The notes below the pieces were generated by a model that searched no databases, had not been told where the DNA came from, and was given only the letters and a program-made list of their open reading frames with translations. Source: Zygnema cylindricum (Eukaryota > Streptophyta > Zygnematophyceae > Zygnematales > Zygnemataceae). Taken from it: a stretch of 64,000 nucleotides of DNA. Location: the NCBI GenBank assembly GCA_037447655.1, contig JBBHKE010000771.1, forward strand, positions 178,900-242,899. The letters are read 5' to 3'. This document shows positions 12,384 to 23,445 of the stretch, piece after piece (the first letter of the stretch is position 1; each line of letters starts with the position of its first letter). The position numbers were made by a program, and so were the translations under genes.

Positions 12384-13729
12384 TAATCGGAATGCGTGAA
12401 CAGTTGCCTTTGAAGAGGGAAAGGGTGTGAAAGGTCGAAGAGCTCGCGCAGCTCGAGAAAATACACCCGAAAGACCAAAGAGGAAAACTTAGTGCAGTCT
12501 AGCGGTAAAACTTGGTAATGGGGCACGACGACGAGGAGGTGAGACAGAAAGGCCAATAATTCGATCTGTGTGCTCTTGCTGTAAAGACATCCTAATCCCC
12601 ACGCAGAAAGCGTTGACATCGAGCCCTCGTCTCATAAGCTTCACTAGCTCCCCTTCGGGGTGGCAAAACCAAAACCCAAAGCGGAAACATGAATAGTAAA
12701 TACCATGCCGCTTCATTATAAACATCATTAGCCAATAACTCCAAAGGCTGACACAAAGCTGTTTGGATAGGTTCTCGAATATGTCAAGGAATACGGGTGT
12801 AGAGACGCGGACGCGGGTAGCCCAAGTGATAGCACCCCAGAACATCAAGGCGGCGAACAAACTGATAGTCTGACGGAGACGGTTGACGACGAACATGAGG
12901 GTGCGTAGGATGTTCAAGGGAACAAGGGGAAATGTCAATCTTGGTCTTTGGGCAAGCTTTCGAACGTCTTGAGATACTTGCCCCCGCGGCTTACAACTTG
13001 CCACACCCACGACATGGAACTCGCGAAGGCCCCGTATTGGGTACGGGAGTTGCTATCTTCTCCAAAACCAAAAGGGTCGGGGATAAAAGGGTCGAAAATG
13101 GAGGATGTGATGTTTGGCTTGATGGACCGACATCAGATATCAATGAACCACCGAGAGAAGTTGAGGGTCGTGATGGAGGTAGTGCTGAAAGAGATGTAGA
13201 AAGTTGAATGTGAGGTTGTTCCTGGCGATGAGAAGGGCGTTAAAGGCTAGTATGAGAAAGTTAATGTGGAAGTTATATGGAAGGGGATGGAATAAGGTTA
13301 AGAGTGGGTGCGGGTTGTGGGTTGACGGGTATGGTTGAGTTTGTGGAGGCGGATACGGTGATAGGAGGGTGTGGTAGGGCTGGAAGGAGAGGGGTAGGGG
13401 GTCCAACTGAGGGGTTTGGAAGGAGAGGGATAAGGGGCTAAATTGAGGCGTCCAATCGAGGTCGCACGTGACCGGAAGAAGAGGGAGACGGGGATCGAGA
13501 CGCCTTCCGCTTTTGAGGAGCCATGGAGAACGTGATAATGAGTCGTAGAAGAAAACAACTGAAAACTCCAACAGTCGTAGAAGAGAAAATATTGAAAAAT
13601 CTAATAGGAGACCACTCCACAGAAGGCGACTATTAACCAAGGGACGAGCCAAAACCAATTTGGGATTGGGCGCGCTGGGTGGAAGTGTGAAAGTCGCTCG
13701 GAAAGCTCTCCTTGGTGGGCACGAGTAGG

Positions 13730-15310
13730 TAAAATGAAAGATGAAATAAAACTTGTTATTTGGGTGATAGAACAAAGGTAGTTGAAAAAACTTGTGGCCG
13801 ATCACACGCCAAATTTGGTGCCAGATACAAAAAGAATGTCGAAAAACGCTAGTAGGAAACCATGGCCGAAGCGTTCGAGGCGTCGGCAAAATAAGAAAGT
13901 CTGCAAAATAAACGCAAATATCAAGGCAATTTGAGTGGTAAAGATGGTTGGAGATCTCCATGAAGGGAAAAATGAAAATCGACCGAAATTGGCAGAACCG
14001 ACTATGAAAAAATGAGAGAACTGATGGAGCCGAGTTGCCGACTAATACAAAGGTCCTTTAAAATAAATTTTGAAGGACACCTGCACGCCAAGTTTAGCGT
14101 CGCATACGCGAAGAGGATGACAAAGAACTAGTGTTGTGTATCGGTAAAAAACTTATCGCGATAACACCGATAATGATAGTTATAGGTTATCGAATGGTCA
14201 GAGGTTCGGCGATAACAAAAAAAATTATAGTATGTATACAATAGTACTTTATAACATACTGTATTATATTATTGACTTTATATATCGTGGTATGCCACGC
14301 ATAAAAATATGTTCCGTATCCATTTAACTGCATTTTATTACGGACATTGCAACACATAAACATTGGTCGGTTAACTGAACAGTAATTTTACGACAACGTA
14401 CGGGATTGTACTTACAAATTGGTGAACATGGAACTGAAAAAAGACGGCGGACAAAAAGTACAACGGACGCAAAATAACATTCTGCGCGCCGCCGGAATGG
14501 AACGGACGACTTGGAATGAGAAAACATGAGCCGACGAGCCAACGTCAGCGTCGACATCTCAAAATGACTCTTTTGGCAGCTTATGCCAAAAAAGCTAACA
14601 GATTGACACGTGGCAGGTCCCCAGTGGATCTCAAGGAATAAAGGGACAAAGCCATGGCGTCGGATGTGAAAGGTACATCTTTTTTACTGGATCCGTATCA
14701 AAACCGTACAGATCTCATGGCGGCTACTGTACTTTTTGTGTTTGTCTACATCAAGGGAATAACGCGTACAGTTGAGTGTACAGGCCTTACATTTATCTGT
14801 ACGGTCCGTACTGTTATAGTTATCGGCATTATCGCCGATAAGTACCGGGTACTTATCGGCAATAAGACCAATGTCGATATATCGTACCAATATATCGATT
14901 ATCGGGAACCCGAAAAATGGTCCATATCGGTTATCGGTAAATCCTTACTTATACACAACACTACAAAAAATCTGAGAAATGTGTCGGCGACAAAAAGTTC
15001 TCGCCAAAACGAGCTGAGCTTACATAATATTGTTGCCTGACTAGTTTCACGCGAAATTTGGCGGCCAAAATGGCAGGGGATGGCCACAAAAGGTAAGAAG
15101 GAAATCGGTTGAAACTGGGAAACTCGATTAATGGAAAAGGAAATAGCGAATGGATGTGATCTACCCACCAATACAAAGATTTTTGAAAATACGTTCTTTT
15201 AAGTACCCGTACGCCAAATTTGACGACGGATACACGAAGAGATGGTCAAAAAACCGTAACTGGAAGTCATGGCCGAAGCTTCCGGAAGGCTGTCGGCGAA
15301 GAAACATCTT
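13730..15310 (-). repeat. repeated 5' region (monomers of about 235 bp) of the non-LTR element
   Basis: Three related blocks share the same order of phrases: a segment reading 'caaatttggtg/cgtcgcatac', then 'catggccgaagc', then 'gtcggcgaagaaac' or close variants. They lie at about 13740-13890, 13985-14128 continuing at 14964-14990 across the hAT insertion, and 15060-15310. Some LINE families carry tandem promoter monomers at the 5' end; this arrangement resembles that. Boundaries are approximate. Confidence 0.5.
14129..14963 (+). mobile_element. hAT-like non-autonomous DNA transposon
   Basis: The element is bounded by TAGTGTTGTGTATCGGTAA and its imperfect complement ending CACAACACTA. The terminal TAGTG fits the hAT YARNG rule. 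Flanks CAAAGAAC and CAAAAAAT agree at 6 of 8 positions, consistent with an eroded 8-bp target duplication. Subterminal DNA is full of TTATCGG/CCGATAA motifs and has a palindrome at 14834-14860. Short open frames inside match the copy at 27083 and may derive from a former transposase or host fragment, but no transposase domain is visible. It sits inside the 5' repeats of the LINE-like element. Confidence 0.7.
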
Positions 15311-15415
15311 TTTATGTGCACACTAAAACAAAAAAGTCAATTCATTTTCTTTTTTAGTTTTTTAAAACTTTGAGAAGTGGATACGATATTTTTCCCAGTC
15401 ATCACACCTGCTTTG

Positions 15416-16472
15416 TGTATAAATTAATGGTCCGTTTAAAGTATTTTCTAAGTCTAAATAGAAATATAGAAAGAAGCCGAGGCATTCTACCTCTAAGTTC
15501 TCTCTCCAACTCTCAAATTTGTCGCAGTCTCTGAGAAATCGGAGAGGGAGCTAGAGCCATGGCATCCTAGGCTATCCAGAGGTTTACGGGAAATATATAT
15601 TAGTTAGGGGTTTATTTACTAAAAAGATATATGCCGGCCACAGGATTTGATCCTGGTACCTGTCGGACGGCAAACTGTCGGTAGCCGGTAGCCTTAACAG
15701 TTAAGTCTTTAGCTAGTGTTACGTACTATATGGTTTGAGTTTTAGTTATACATTAACAAGTAGGATAATTCATTTAACTGATACTATTTACGAGATACAT
15801 AGAATCAGTAATGTAAAAGTACGGATTGTGGTACGGATAAAGAAACGAATACCGCGAATTTGTTTCTTTAGCGAAACGAATATCGCGCAGGTATTTATTA
15901 CGGCTACGATTAAATGTAAATTTAATAGGACGACCGGAATGAACGTCGAGATCGCGGAAGAGGATTTCGGCGATTTGTGGTCATCGCCACATCGGATGAC
16001 ACGTGGCGAAATTACATTGGATCGTGGTATCTCCGAAGATTACGGCACCGAATCCGGATATGACATGTGTCGACATTTAGGCTATGTCGTACAATGTCCG
16101 TACGAAAAGTACACGGGCAGCGGTACTTTTGTGTACGAAAGTGGAATATGATTGGCTCCGTACAACAGTAGATAGAGTCTGTGAGAGAGATAAGACTTAG
16201 AAAAATTAGGAGATAGGATACTCTCTCCCAGTGAGCTTCTGTACAAAATGTCAACTTTGACCCTCCATAACTTACTGCTCAAGGGAGCAAATTCAAAGAT
16301 TATTTTTGCTATCGACTCAAGGGAGTCTTGCCTTCACAGGGGTGAAGGTGGTCAGAGTTATTGTCTGCCAGGGTGGCAGTTGTTCTTGCTGAAACACGAA
16401 GGGGTCAGGGTTATCCTAGAGGCTTCTTAGAAGCTGTCCACTCTGAGGACTTATGGAGGTCTCAGAGTTTCA
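15416..16472 (+). mobile_element. solo LTR, copia type, with 5-bp target duplication
   Basis: The 1057-bp sequence begins TGTATAAATT, ends GAGTTTCA, and is flanked on both sides by CTTTG (15411-15415 and 16473-16477), the perfect 5-bp target duplication of an LTR element. It is related along its length to the solo LTR at 23446-24593, the partial LTR at 18700-19610, and more distantly the copia LTR at 25604-26593. No coding region is attached, so it is a solo LTR left by recombination. It contains an antisense tRNA-like module (15633-15720). Confidence 0.9.
15633..15720 (-). other. tRNA-like module inside an LTR
   Basis: Read on the minus strand it has a D-arm-like CTTAACTGTTAAGGC, a central stem region, and a T-arm-like CAGGATCAAATCCTG, in tRNA order. 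The acceptor ends do not pair well, so it is tRNA-derived or tRNA-mimicking rather than a functional tRNA gene. The same position and orientation recur in three other LTRs of this window. Confidence 0.5.
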
Positions 16473-16477
16473 CTTTG

Positions 16478-16671
16478 TACAGCAAAGGAAATAATGAGGA
16501 AATTCAAGTGTGCGAATTTTTTCCAGACTCGATTGGAAACAACCATATCCAGGATGCCACGTGGACTTCCAAAAGCTGCCAATTGGTGACAATCGGTTTT
16601 CAGGACCACCGTGATTTTTTTTTTTTAATTATGATAAGTTTATGAATATTTTGTCTCTCTAAAAAATTTGG
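16478..16671. other. short spacer between solo LTR and gypsy LTR
   Basis: Short spacer with a T-run near 16615-16627. Nothing is recognisable in it. Confidence 0.5.
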
Positions 16672-17372
16672 TGTGACAAATGTTGACTCAGGTTATTCCA
16701 CGTGTCATAGTCGTCAAAACAATACGAAAACGATACGATTTTTGTGAAAACACGTGTACAATCATTGTGCGAATGTACAATAGGTACGAAACTATTTTGC
16801 TGTTAAGGTAAATAAATTATTAGTGCGAAAAAAAAATATGTTTCGGTTTTGTGACCTAAAGCCAGCAAAAAGTGCATTTCCCATAGTTATTAAGGTCAAT
16901 AAAACTGTAACAGGGTACAGAGTTTAGTACTTAGCGGCTAGAAACTAGGCTGCTATAGTTGCGGTTGCAGAGCAGCGCACCTGCGATTCCATACTAACGC
17001 AACATAGGAGCGTAGCGACGTAGTAGTTTAGCGTAGCAATTTAGCAACGCAGAATAACAACGATGCAGAATGTAGATTGAATTATATTGTTCTAGAAAGA
17101 TATTTTGGATAGATCCTGATTGACCGTGATGGTCCACGTGTACAATTTTCTAGTAATAGGCTGACTAGCCGACAGTTAGTTTAAATGGTGGAGTAGACTT
17201 AGTGCAAGGAAAGACACTTTGAGTAGACCTTCGCAGCGAGCGCTGGCTGTTGTAATCATCTTCGAGTAATAAAGCGTAACCTTTACTTGTCCTTGTGGTG
17301 TGATCTTGCTCTTGCTACGAGGAGGTCCTTGGTATCCTCCGCTGTGCACTGTGGTATTTTGTCCCTTTTACA
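16672..17372 (+). mobile_element. gypsy-type 5' LTR
   Basis: The 701-bp segment starts TGTGACAAATG and ends CCCTTTTACA (TG...CA), is followed at once by a primer binding site and then by a gag start, and carries an AATAAA polyadenylation-like signal at 17268-17273. No second copy of this LTR lies in the window because the element is truncated near 18700, so the start is inferred from the TG and the gag distance. Confidence 0.65.
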
Positions 17373-17373
17373 C

Positions 17374-17386
17374 TGGTATCAAATCC
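17374..17386 (+). promoter_or_regulatory. retrotransposon primer binding site
   Basis: TGGTATCAAATCC lies one base after the LTR end and resembles the TGGTATCAGAGC site complementary to initiator tRNA-Met used by many plant LTR elements, with mismatches. Confidence 0.65.
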
Positions 17387-17406
17387 ACTCCTCGTGACTC
17401 GACAGC

Positions 17407-18700
17407 ATGGCCGACCACGGTGTTTTCACCGCAGAAATGTTAGCACAAGTTCTCCAGGATTTAGAAAACGTTAGATTACAGAATGCGCAGCTGAGCAACA
17501 CCGTCACAACATTGAAAGCTCGTCTTAGTGAGCGTCCGCATAGAGGGGCGGAGAGAGACTTAAGGAGACCGAAGTTAAGACTTCTTGACCAATTTGATCC
17601 GGCCAGACACAAGAACCTTGACACGTGGTTGTTCTCCATTGCGAATTATCTCAAAAAATTTCGTAGTCTATCAGACCGTGAGAAGATTCACTGCGCGGGT
17701 GGTCTTTTTAAAGGAGCAGCGGGAGCATGGTGGAGGACAATGGTGGAAAACGATGAGACGCCGACGGTTTGGGCTCTATTTATCCAACTCCTCTGCGACT
17801 CTTGGCAACCTGTCAATACGGTTAAGGTTGCGAGAGATAAAATACCAGTATTGAAACAACGAACTTTAGTGTTGGAGTTTACACAGCAGTTTTTGGAGTC
17901 CAAGGTTGAATTACCTACGATGACGGAGGATGAAACCGTGGATTGTTACGTGAAGGGGCTTAAAGCATCCATTCGTAGAGATGTGGAGCAATGGCTGGCT
18001 AGGGAAAGTACACCTCCTAGTCTCTCGGCAATCATTCATTTTGCTGAACGGACCGATTCGGTAGGCTTTACCTTCCGTTGACCTTACCACTATGGGTTGA
18101 GCAGTGGCGGAGGAGGTCGACGTGACAATGGTCTGACTCCCATAGAGCTCGGAGCAATTAATGAGGATAAGGAGGTGGTCAACGTGCTGCGGAAAAAGAA
18201 GAAGACTACCAAAGCCAAGACCAATGACTTGTCCCCGGAGGAGCTCCAACAAAGGAAGCAAAACGGTTTATGTTTCCAATGCGGATCCCCCGACCATATG
18301 GTCGAGAGTGCCAAAAACGGAGAGGTTCCAAAAAGGGAAAACTTAACGTCATGAGATTAGCTGGTGAAGGAGGAGACCCTTTGATATTTCGACGTCGAAT
18401 CGGAGTGAGTGCAGTTAGTTTCATGGTGGTCTCCGGTACATCGGGGAATTTCATCAATGAGGTGACGATGAAAAGATTGAAGCTTCCTCTCGTGGTGCTA
18501 AAGGATCGTCAGTCGGTACAATTGGCCGACGGAAGTTCCTTAGCCATTACCCATCGATACTGAAGGTTCGCACGTGTAATTGGGAGGTTCCATGGTACGA
18601 CACTTCCTATGTATTACCTCTTGAGACCATGGGTAATCTTGGGAAAGCCGTGGATGCCCCCATAGTCGAAGAAACGGCAAACAGCAGTGATGAGAGAAAA
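17407..18700 (+). pseudogene. Ty3/gypsy gag and protease remnant
   Basis: A 224-codon frame from ATG 17407 encodes a gypsy-type Gag: after an N-terminal coiled-coil-like stretch (VLQDLENVRLQNAQLSNTV) come LLDQFDPARHKNLDTWLFSI and the Gag core GAAGAWW. It stops at 18079-18081. The frame behind it carries a zinc knuckle start (CFQCGSPDHM) whose third and fourth ligands lie in the next frame. A retropepsin-like segment follows (VVSGTSGNFINEV, about 18425-18465), where the catalytic aspartate expected as VDSG reads VVSG. The remnant breaks off near 18700 against a partial LTR; reverse transcriptase and integrase are missing. Confidence 0.8.
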
Positions 18701-19610
18701 ATTGACAGTTGACCAAAATGTTGCCTTGGGCCGGATTTCAACCAAGGACTAGCAGAATTGATGTAGGGTGACGCCTTAACCATTAATCGTTACCAAAACG
18801 ATACACATGACGGATTATAAAGGTATATAAACATTAACGCGAGGGCTAATTAATACCAAACTAACGAAGAGGAAATAATTCATGCACGTACGCGAATCTG
18901 AACCATGTAAAATATGTTTTGATCGGACGGCCAACATTGTAGCCGCCACCCGGAGTGAGCTGTTGGCGGCGTTTGGAGATTGCTTAACGCGATGCCACGT
19001 GGCGCCGCATTATATGATACTGGAGAAGATGGGAGGAGGGAACATGGCTCCCGATTTGAGAGGTGTCACCTTGTAGACCATGTCGTACAATGGACGTGCA
19101 ATAAGTACATCGCCCGTTCTACCTTTTTGTACTATATAATGTTCCCATTGGACTAGGGTTTAGTAGTAGGTAGTCGTGATTCGGAAGACCAAGACTTAGT
19201 GATATTTAGGTACCTCTCACTAAGAGAGCTTGTAACTATAAAGGTCAACTTTGACCAGCCACAACTAACTGCTCAAGGGAGCAAATCCAGTGATTCTTTT
19301 TGTTGCGGACTCAGGGGAGTCCAGGCTACACAGGGGTGTAGTCAGTCAGAGTTATTGCTTGCCAGGGTGGCTGCATTTATAAGGGAAAGTCAAAGTGGGT
19401 GAATGTGTCTAAAACTCATATTCTAACTTTGCATTCTGTGGTGGAACTGAACACATAGAAAGTCATATTCTACAAGGGTGAAGTTGTATTCGGGGTCTGA
19501 TTGTTAAGGGGTCAATCATTTGGGTTTCTATAAACTAGGAGTCGACACTATCTACATAAGCTTCTTGTGAGTTGCTTACTCTGAGGATCGATAGAGGTCT
19601 CACAGTTACA
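18700..19610 (+). mobile_element. 5'-truncated copy of the copia-type solo LTR family
   Basis: It is similar in order and sequence to the later nine tenths of the solo LTRs at 15416-16472 and 23446-24593: tRNA-like module (18721-18794), GTAC-rich promoter-like part, GGGAGTCCAGGCTACACAGG block near 19315-19335, and a GTCTCACAGTTACA end at 19610. The 5' end with its TG is gone. The 3' end abuts the middle of the copia 5' LTR, so it was inserted into that LTR before a deletion removed the start of both. Confidence 0.7.
18721..18794 (-). other. tRNA-like module inside the partial LTR
   Basis: Degenerate counterpart of the module at 15633-15720: a T-arm-like block (complement of GGATTTCAACC) followed by the shared phrase that ends GCCTTAACCATTAA. 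Confidence 0.4.
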
Positions 19611-20191
19611 ACGTGGAGGAATAACATTTGGTTGCAGGAACTCCGGGGAACATACGGACGAGTGGAAGGGTGACACGCGTCCACTCAGTGGCCTTGTCGT
19701 ACACACGCTGTACAAAAAGGACATCGGCCGTAGTACCTTTCTGTACTTTACAGTCGTATGATTGGTTCGTACTTTAGTGGATAGGGGCTGTGAGAGGGGT
19801 TTAGGACTTAGGAAAATCTGGTAGGTATTCACCTCTCTCTAAGAGAGTTTGTATAATTTGGTATTTTTTGTTGGCTCATAACTTATCGACTGGTTGGCCG
19901 TTTTAGGTGATTCTTTTTGCTACCGACTCAGTGAAGTCCACGCTGCACAAAGTTGCAGTCAAATTGTAAATTTGCCTTCTTGGACAGCAATGGTTGTGGA
20001 TTGAAGTGGGTTAGTTAAAAACTATGTAGAGGCTTCCTAAATTCTGTAGTCCAATAGAGGACACAAAATTCCAGGTTAAAGGCCCACCCTCTAGGGTGCC
20101 CACCTTCAATCGATCTGGGTTCACCTATTGGGAAATCAAGATGATGGGGGCATTGTGCGAAAAACGATAATGGGGTCTCGTCAGTGGACAA

Positions 20192-20851
20192 GTGAAACGT
20201 CCACCTTTAGAAACTTCACCAAGATTTGGAGGAGTAAGGTTTCTTACAGCAACGACTGCTTCAACGGAGGAGGCACATGATGAGGACAGCAGTGTGTCCA
20301 AAAAAGGGAAAGGGAAGGATACACCCCTCACTCCTATTGCCACGGCATCGGGAGCGCCGTTTGTGAAGACCGTGGAAAACGATACTCAAATGTGGGAAGA
20401 CGTAAACATGGCTGCCACGAACGTCATTCTAAGGCACCTCACTCAAGCTTTGGCCACCCGTCACCTTCACATTTAGAAGGTCGAGGAGTTGTGGGTGATT
20501 TTGGTGGTGATCTATAGAGCTGGTACTATTCATGATCTCTAGTTGGCTGACCAGAAGCTAGTGAGTTACACTTACAAAGGAGGAAAGATGTTAGATTATT
20601 GTAATGATCTTTCTTGTTTGTATATAAAGATGGAAAGTGACGGGTGGATAAGCACAATGAAGATGAAAGTTAACACTCTCATCATGAAGTTACCAGACGA
20701 GTACGAGAACATAGTGTATCGAGTACAGGAAATGACTGACAGCTCATGGAAGTGGAATACAGTGGTCTTGATGATACTTGTGCGGGAAAACACCATAGAG
20801 ATTAGGAGAGGAGGAAAGAGCATTCAAGCTCTACCAGCAGGAGGGGACTGA
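20192..20851 (+). pseudogene. copia gag remnant
   Basis: Two frames, 20192-20476 and 20543-20851, give a copia-type Gag. The second reads like the UBN2/Gag core (YCNDLSCLYIKM, LIMKLPDEYENIVYRV). A frame break and stops lie between them. Confidence 0.65.
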
Positions 20852-22230
20852 TGGGGGAAGGATCTGAAGAAACCGTACAAAGGGGAAAAAGATCAGTCTG
20901 GAGGACTGAGGCCCCCAAAGGGCCTTTGTCATTTTTGCAAAAAACCAAGACACTTTATCGCGGATTTTGTCAAGCTGTCGAAGTTGAGGCTCCAAGAGAA
21001 TCGTGGAGGGGGTTCTTCCAGAGGGAAGAAAAAGTCACTTGGGGTCACAAAGGTGACAAGATAAACTGAGGACGATTCTTTTAAGGAGGATGGGGAGCTT
21101 CTTCTTGACGAGAGTCTGGAGGAGAAGGAGATCCCTCGGAGACAGAAGTATGCCCTTGGAGCGATTCGGGAAGCTCCACAAGAAGGATGGATCATCGACT
21201 CAGGTGCATCCATGCATATGTGTCGTGATAAGCAACTTTTCATTAATCTAAGAAAGATCCCTATGTTGAGATAGAGTATGGGGATGGGAGAGTGGTTACT
21301 ACATATCTAGTGGGATCAGTAGATCTGAAAGTCTTAGTGGAGGGTAAGACTTCTATACTCACATTCTCATATGTACTCTACATTCCTCAGTTGAACGAAA
21401 ATCTTGTCTCTACATCTATATTAGATGAAAAAGAGTTTGATACCTTCACTAAAAAGGGAGTCTTTACAGCTAAGTATGGGGATGAAGTCTACTTCACAAC
21501 AGATAAGGGTAACCAAGGTATGTTTAAGCTTATCCTGAGTAATGAAAAGAAGAATGCTTATTATGTTGGTATTCCAAAATTAATGATTTGGCATAAGCGG
21601 TTGGGGCATGTGCATTTTGACAGGTTGAGGGAAATGAAAAATTTTGGTGTAGTAGAAGGCATTCAGTTTGGTGAAAATGAAATGGTGGAGGATCGTAGTG
21701 GATGTGCTCAAGGAAAAGCTCACATACTTCCTTTTCCCAAAGCCACTACATATAGGGGGGAACAGGTACTAGATCTAGTCCACACAGATATCTAGGGACC
21801 AGCAAGAGTACCTTCTGTTGGAGGGAAGAGGTTTACAATATTAATAACCGATGACTGGTCTAGGTACTCCAGAGTCTACTACCTAAAAACAAAATTTGAA
21901 ACACCAACTTACTTCAAAGAATATTAAGTCTGGAGTGAGAAGTTGTATGGAACCCCAATTAAGAGAATAAAGAGTGATGATGGGGGAGAATATACCTCTA
22001 ACCAGTTTGAGGAATACCTGAGAGATAAGGGAGTTGAGCACCAGAAAACTGTACCGTATAACCTGGAACAAAATGGGGTAGCTGAAAGATTGAACCGAAC
22101 ACTATGAGATAGTGTATGTAGTATGTTGGCTGACAAGAACTGTACCGTATAACCTGGAACAAAATGGGGTAGCTGAAAGATTGAACCGAACACTATGAGA
22201 TAGTGTATGTAGTATGTTGGCTGACAAGAA
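20852..22230 (+). pseudogene. copia zinc knuckle, protease and integrase remnant
   Basis: After a CCHC-like CHFCKKPRHF segment (about 20930-20960) a protease active site reads WIIDSGASMHM (about 21187-21220). The 21292-21795 frame holds the pre-integrase zinc region (WHKRLGHVHFDRL) and reaches LDLVHTDI before a stop codon at the place where DxxGP-type integrase sequence continues. Downstream are KSDDGGEY and NGVAERLNRTL of the integrase core. The second zinc cysteine pair is incomplete. Stops at 21796 and elsewhere and the 91-bp duplication make it non-functional. Confidence 0.8.
22048..22229 (+). repeat. 91-bp tandem duplication within copia integrase
   Basis: The unit starting ACTGTACCGTATAACCTGG occurs twice head to tail (22048-22138 and 22139-22229), essentially identical. 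Because 91 is not a multiple of three it shifts the reading frame. Confidence 0.95.
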
Positions 22231-23445
22231 AATAGGAAAGAGATTTTGGGCAGAATCCATGAACTGTGCCAACTACATTAAGAATAAAGTCCTTACCTCA
22301 GCAGTAAAGCGAATGACACCTTATGAGAGATGGGTTGGAAGGAAACTAGATATCTCACACCTTAGAGTATTCGGTAGCTAAGTTTACATTCTTGATACGG
22401 ATAATAAAAACAGGAAACTAGATGCTAAAGGCAAACATGGATACTTTGTAGGATATGATGAGGATGTCAAACGATATAGAGTCTATGATTTAGCAAAGCA
22501 AGATATTATTCTGGTCAAACACCTAGTTGTCATGGATGAAGGAAAGTCATTTGACCCCTTCGAATATACTAAAAAGATACAAATCCGCTTTGAGTCTGAA
22601 AGCGAGAAGAGTCCTGTCTTTCGCCTATATGACATGAGTGAAACAATGATTGCAGATTCAGGGGAGATCTAAGATATAGGAGATCTACCGGACATCTCAC
22701 AAATTCCTATGAACTTCGAGGAGACAGAAAAGATGGAATTGGAACCGACTTCCTTGAATAGGGGAGTCGATGAGATAGTAAGGGAAAACCCGCGACTTCC
22801 TTCCATTCCAACTTCAGAGTTCGAGGGAAAGAGAAGGAGCAGCAAAAGGATACAAGAGAGATAGGTTGCTCATAAGGTAGCTAAGCTATCTCATCATGAT
22901 GAGCCTCAGTCATACTTGGAGGCAGTGAACAGCCCAGAAAAAGACAGATGGATTAGAGCCATAAATGATAAGATGGCTTCCATCATGAAGCAAATACTTG
23001 CGAACTAGCAGATTGTCTTCCAGACAAGAGATCTATTAGCTCCAAATGGGTATTTAAACTAAAACTGAACCTAGATAATACCATTGAGAGATATAAGGCT
23101 CGATTGGTAGCGAAGCGGTTCACTAAAAATGAGGGGATTGACTATGAGGAGACCTTTGCTCCAGTTGTTGGGTTCCCATTAGTAAGGATTCTCCTCAATC
23201 TGGCAGCACCGGAAGACATGAAAATACACTAGATGGACATTAAGACTGCTTTTCTTAATGGTGAGTTAGAGGAAGAAATTTTCATGAGGCAACCCGAAGG
23301 GTTCGAGGTGGAGGGAGAAGAGAGCAAAGTCTACATGCTCATAAAGTCCTTATATGGACTGAAGCAGGCTCACCGACAGCGGAATAAGAAACTAGATGAG
23401 TTTCTCACCGGTCTGGGATATATCTGGATCAGCTATGACCATTAT

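Larger units (their letters stand above)
10387..15310 (-). mobile_element. decayed non-LTR (LINE-like) retrotransposon
   Basis: Read on the minus strand the order is a repeated 5' non-coding region (about 15310-13530), a basic N-terminal start resembling MAPQKRKASRSPSPSS near 13530-13500, an unassigned middle part, then reverse transcriptase from about 12380 to 11580, and a C-terminal region down to about 10500. Coding frames shift repeatedly and hold stops, so the copy cannot be active. No LTRs, integrase or protease are visible. Both ends are approximate; I found no poly-A tail or target duplication. A hAT-like element interrupts its 5' region. Confidence 0.7.

Noticed and set aside
13140-13961. 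A 273-codon minus-strand frame
   Set aside because: No domain and biased composition; it overlaps the probable N-terminal region of the LINE-like element in another frame, so I did not list it as a gene.
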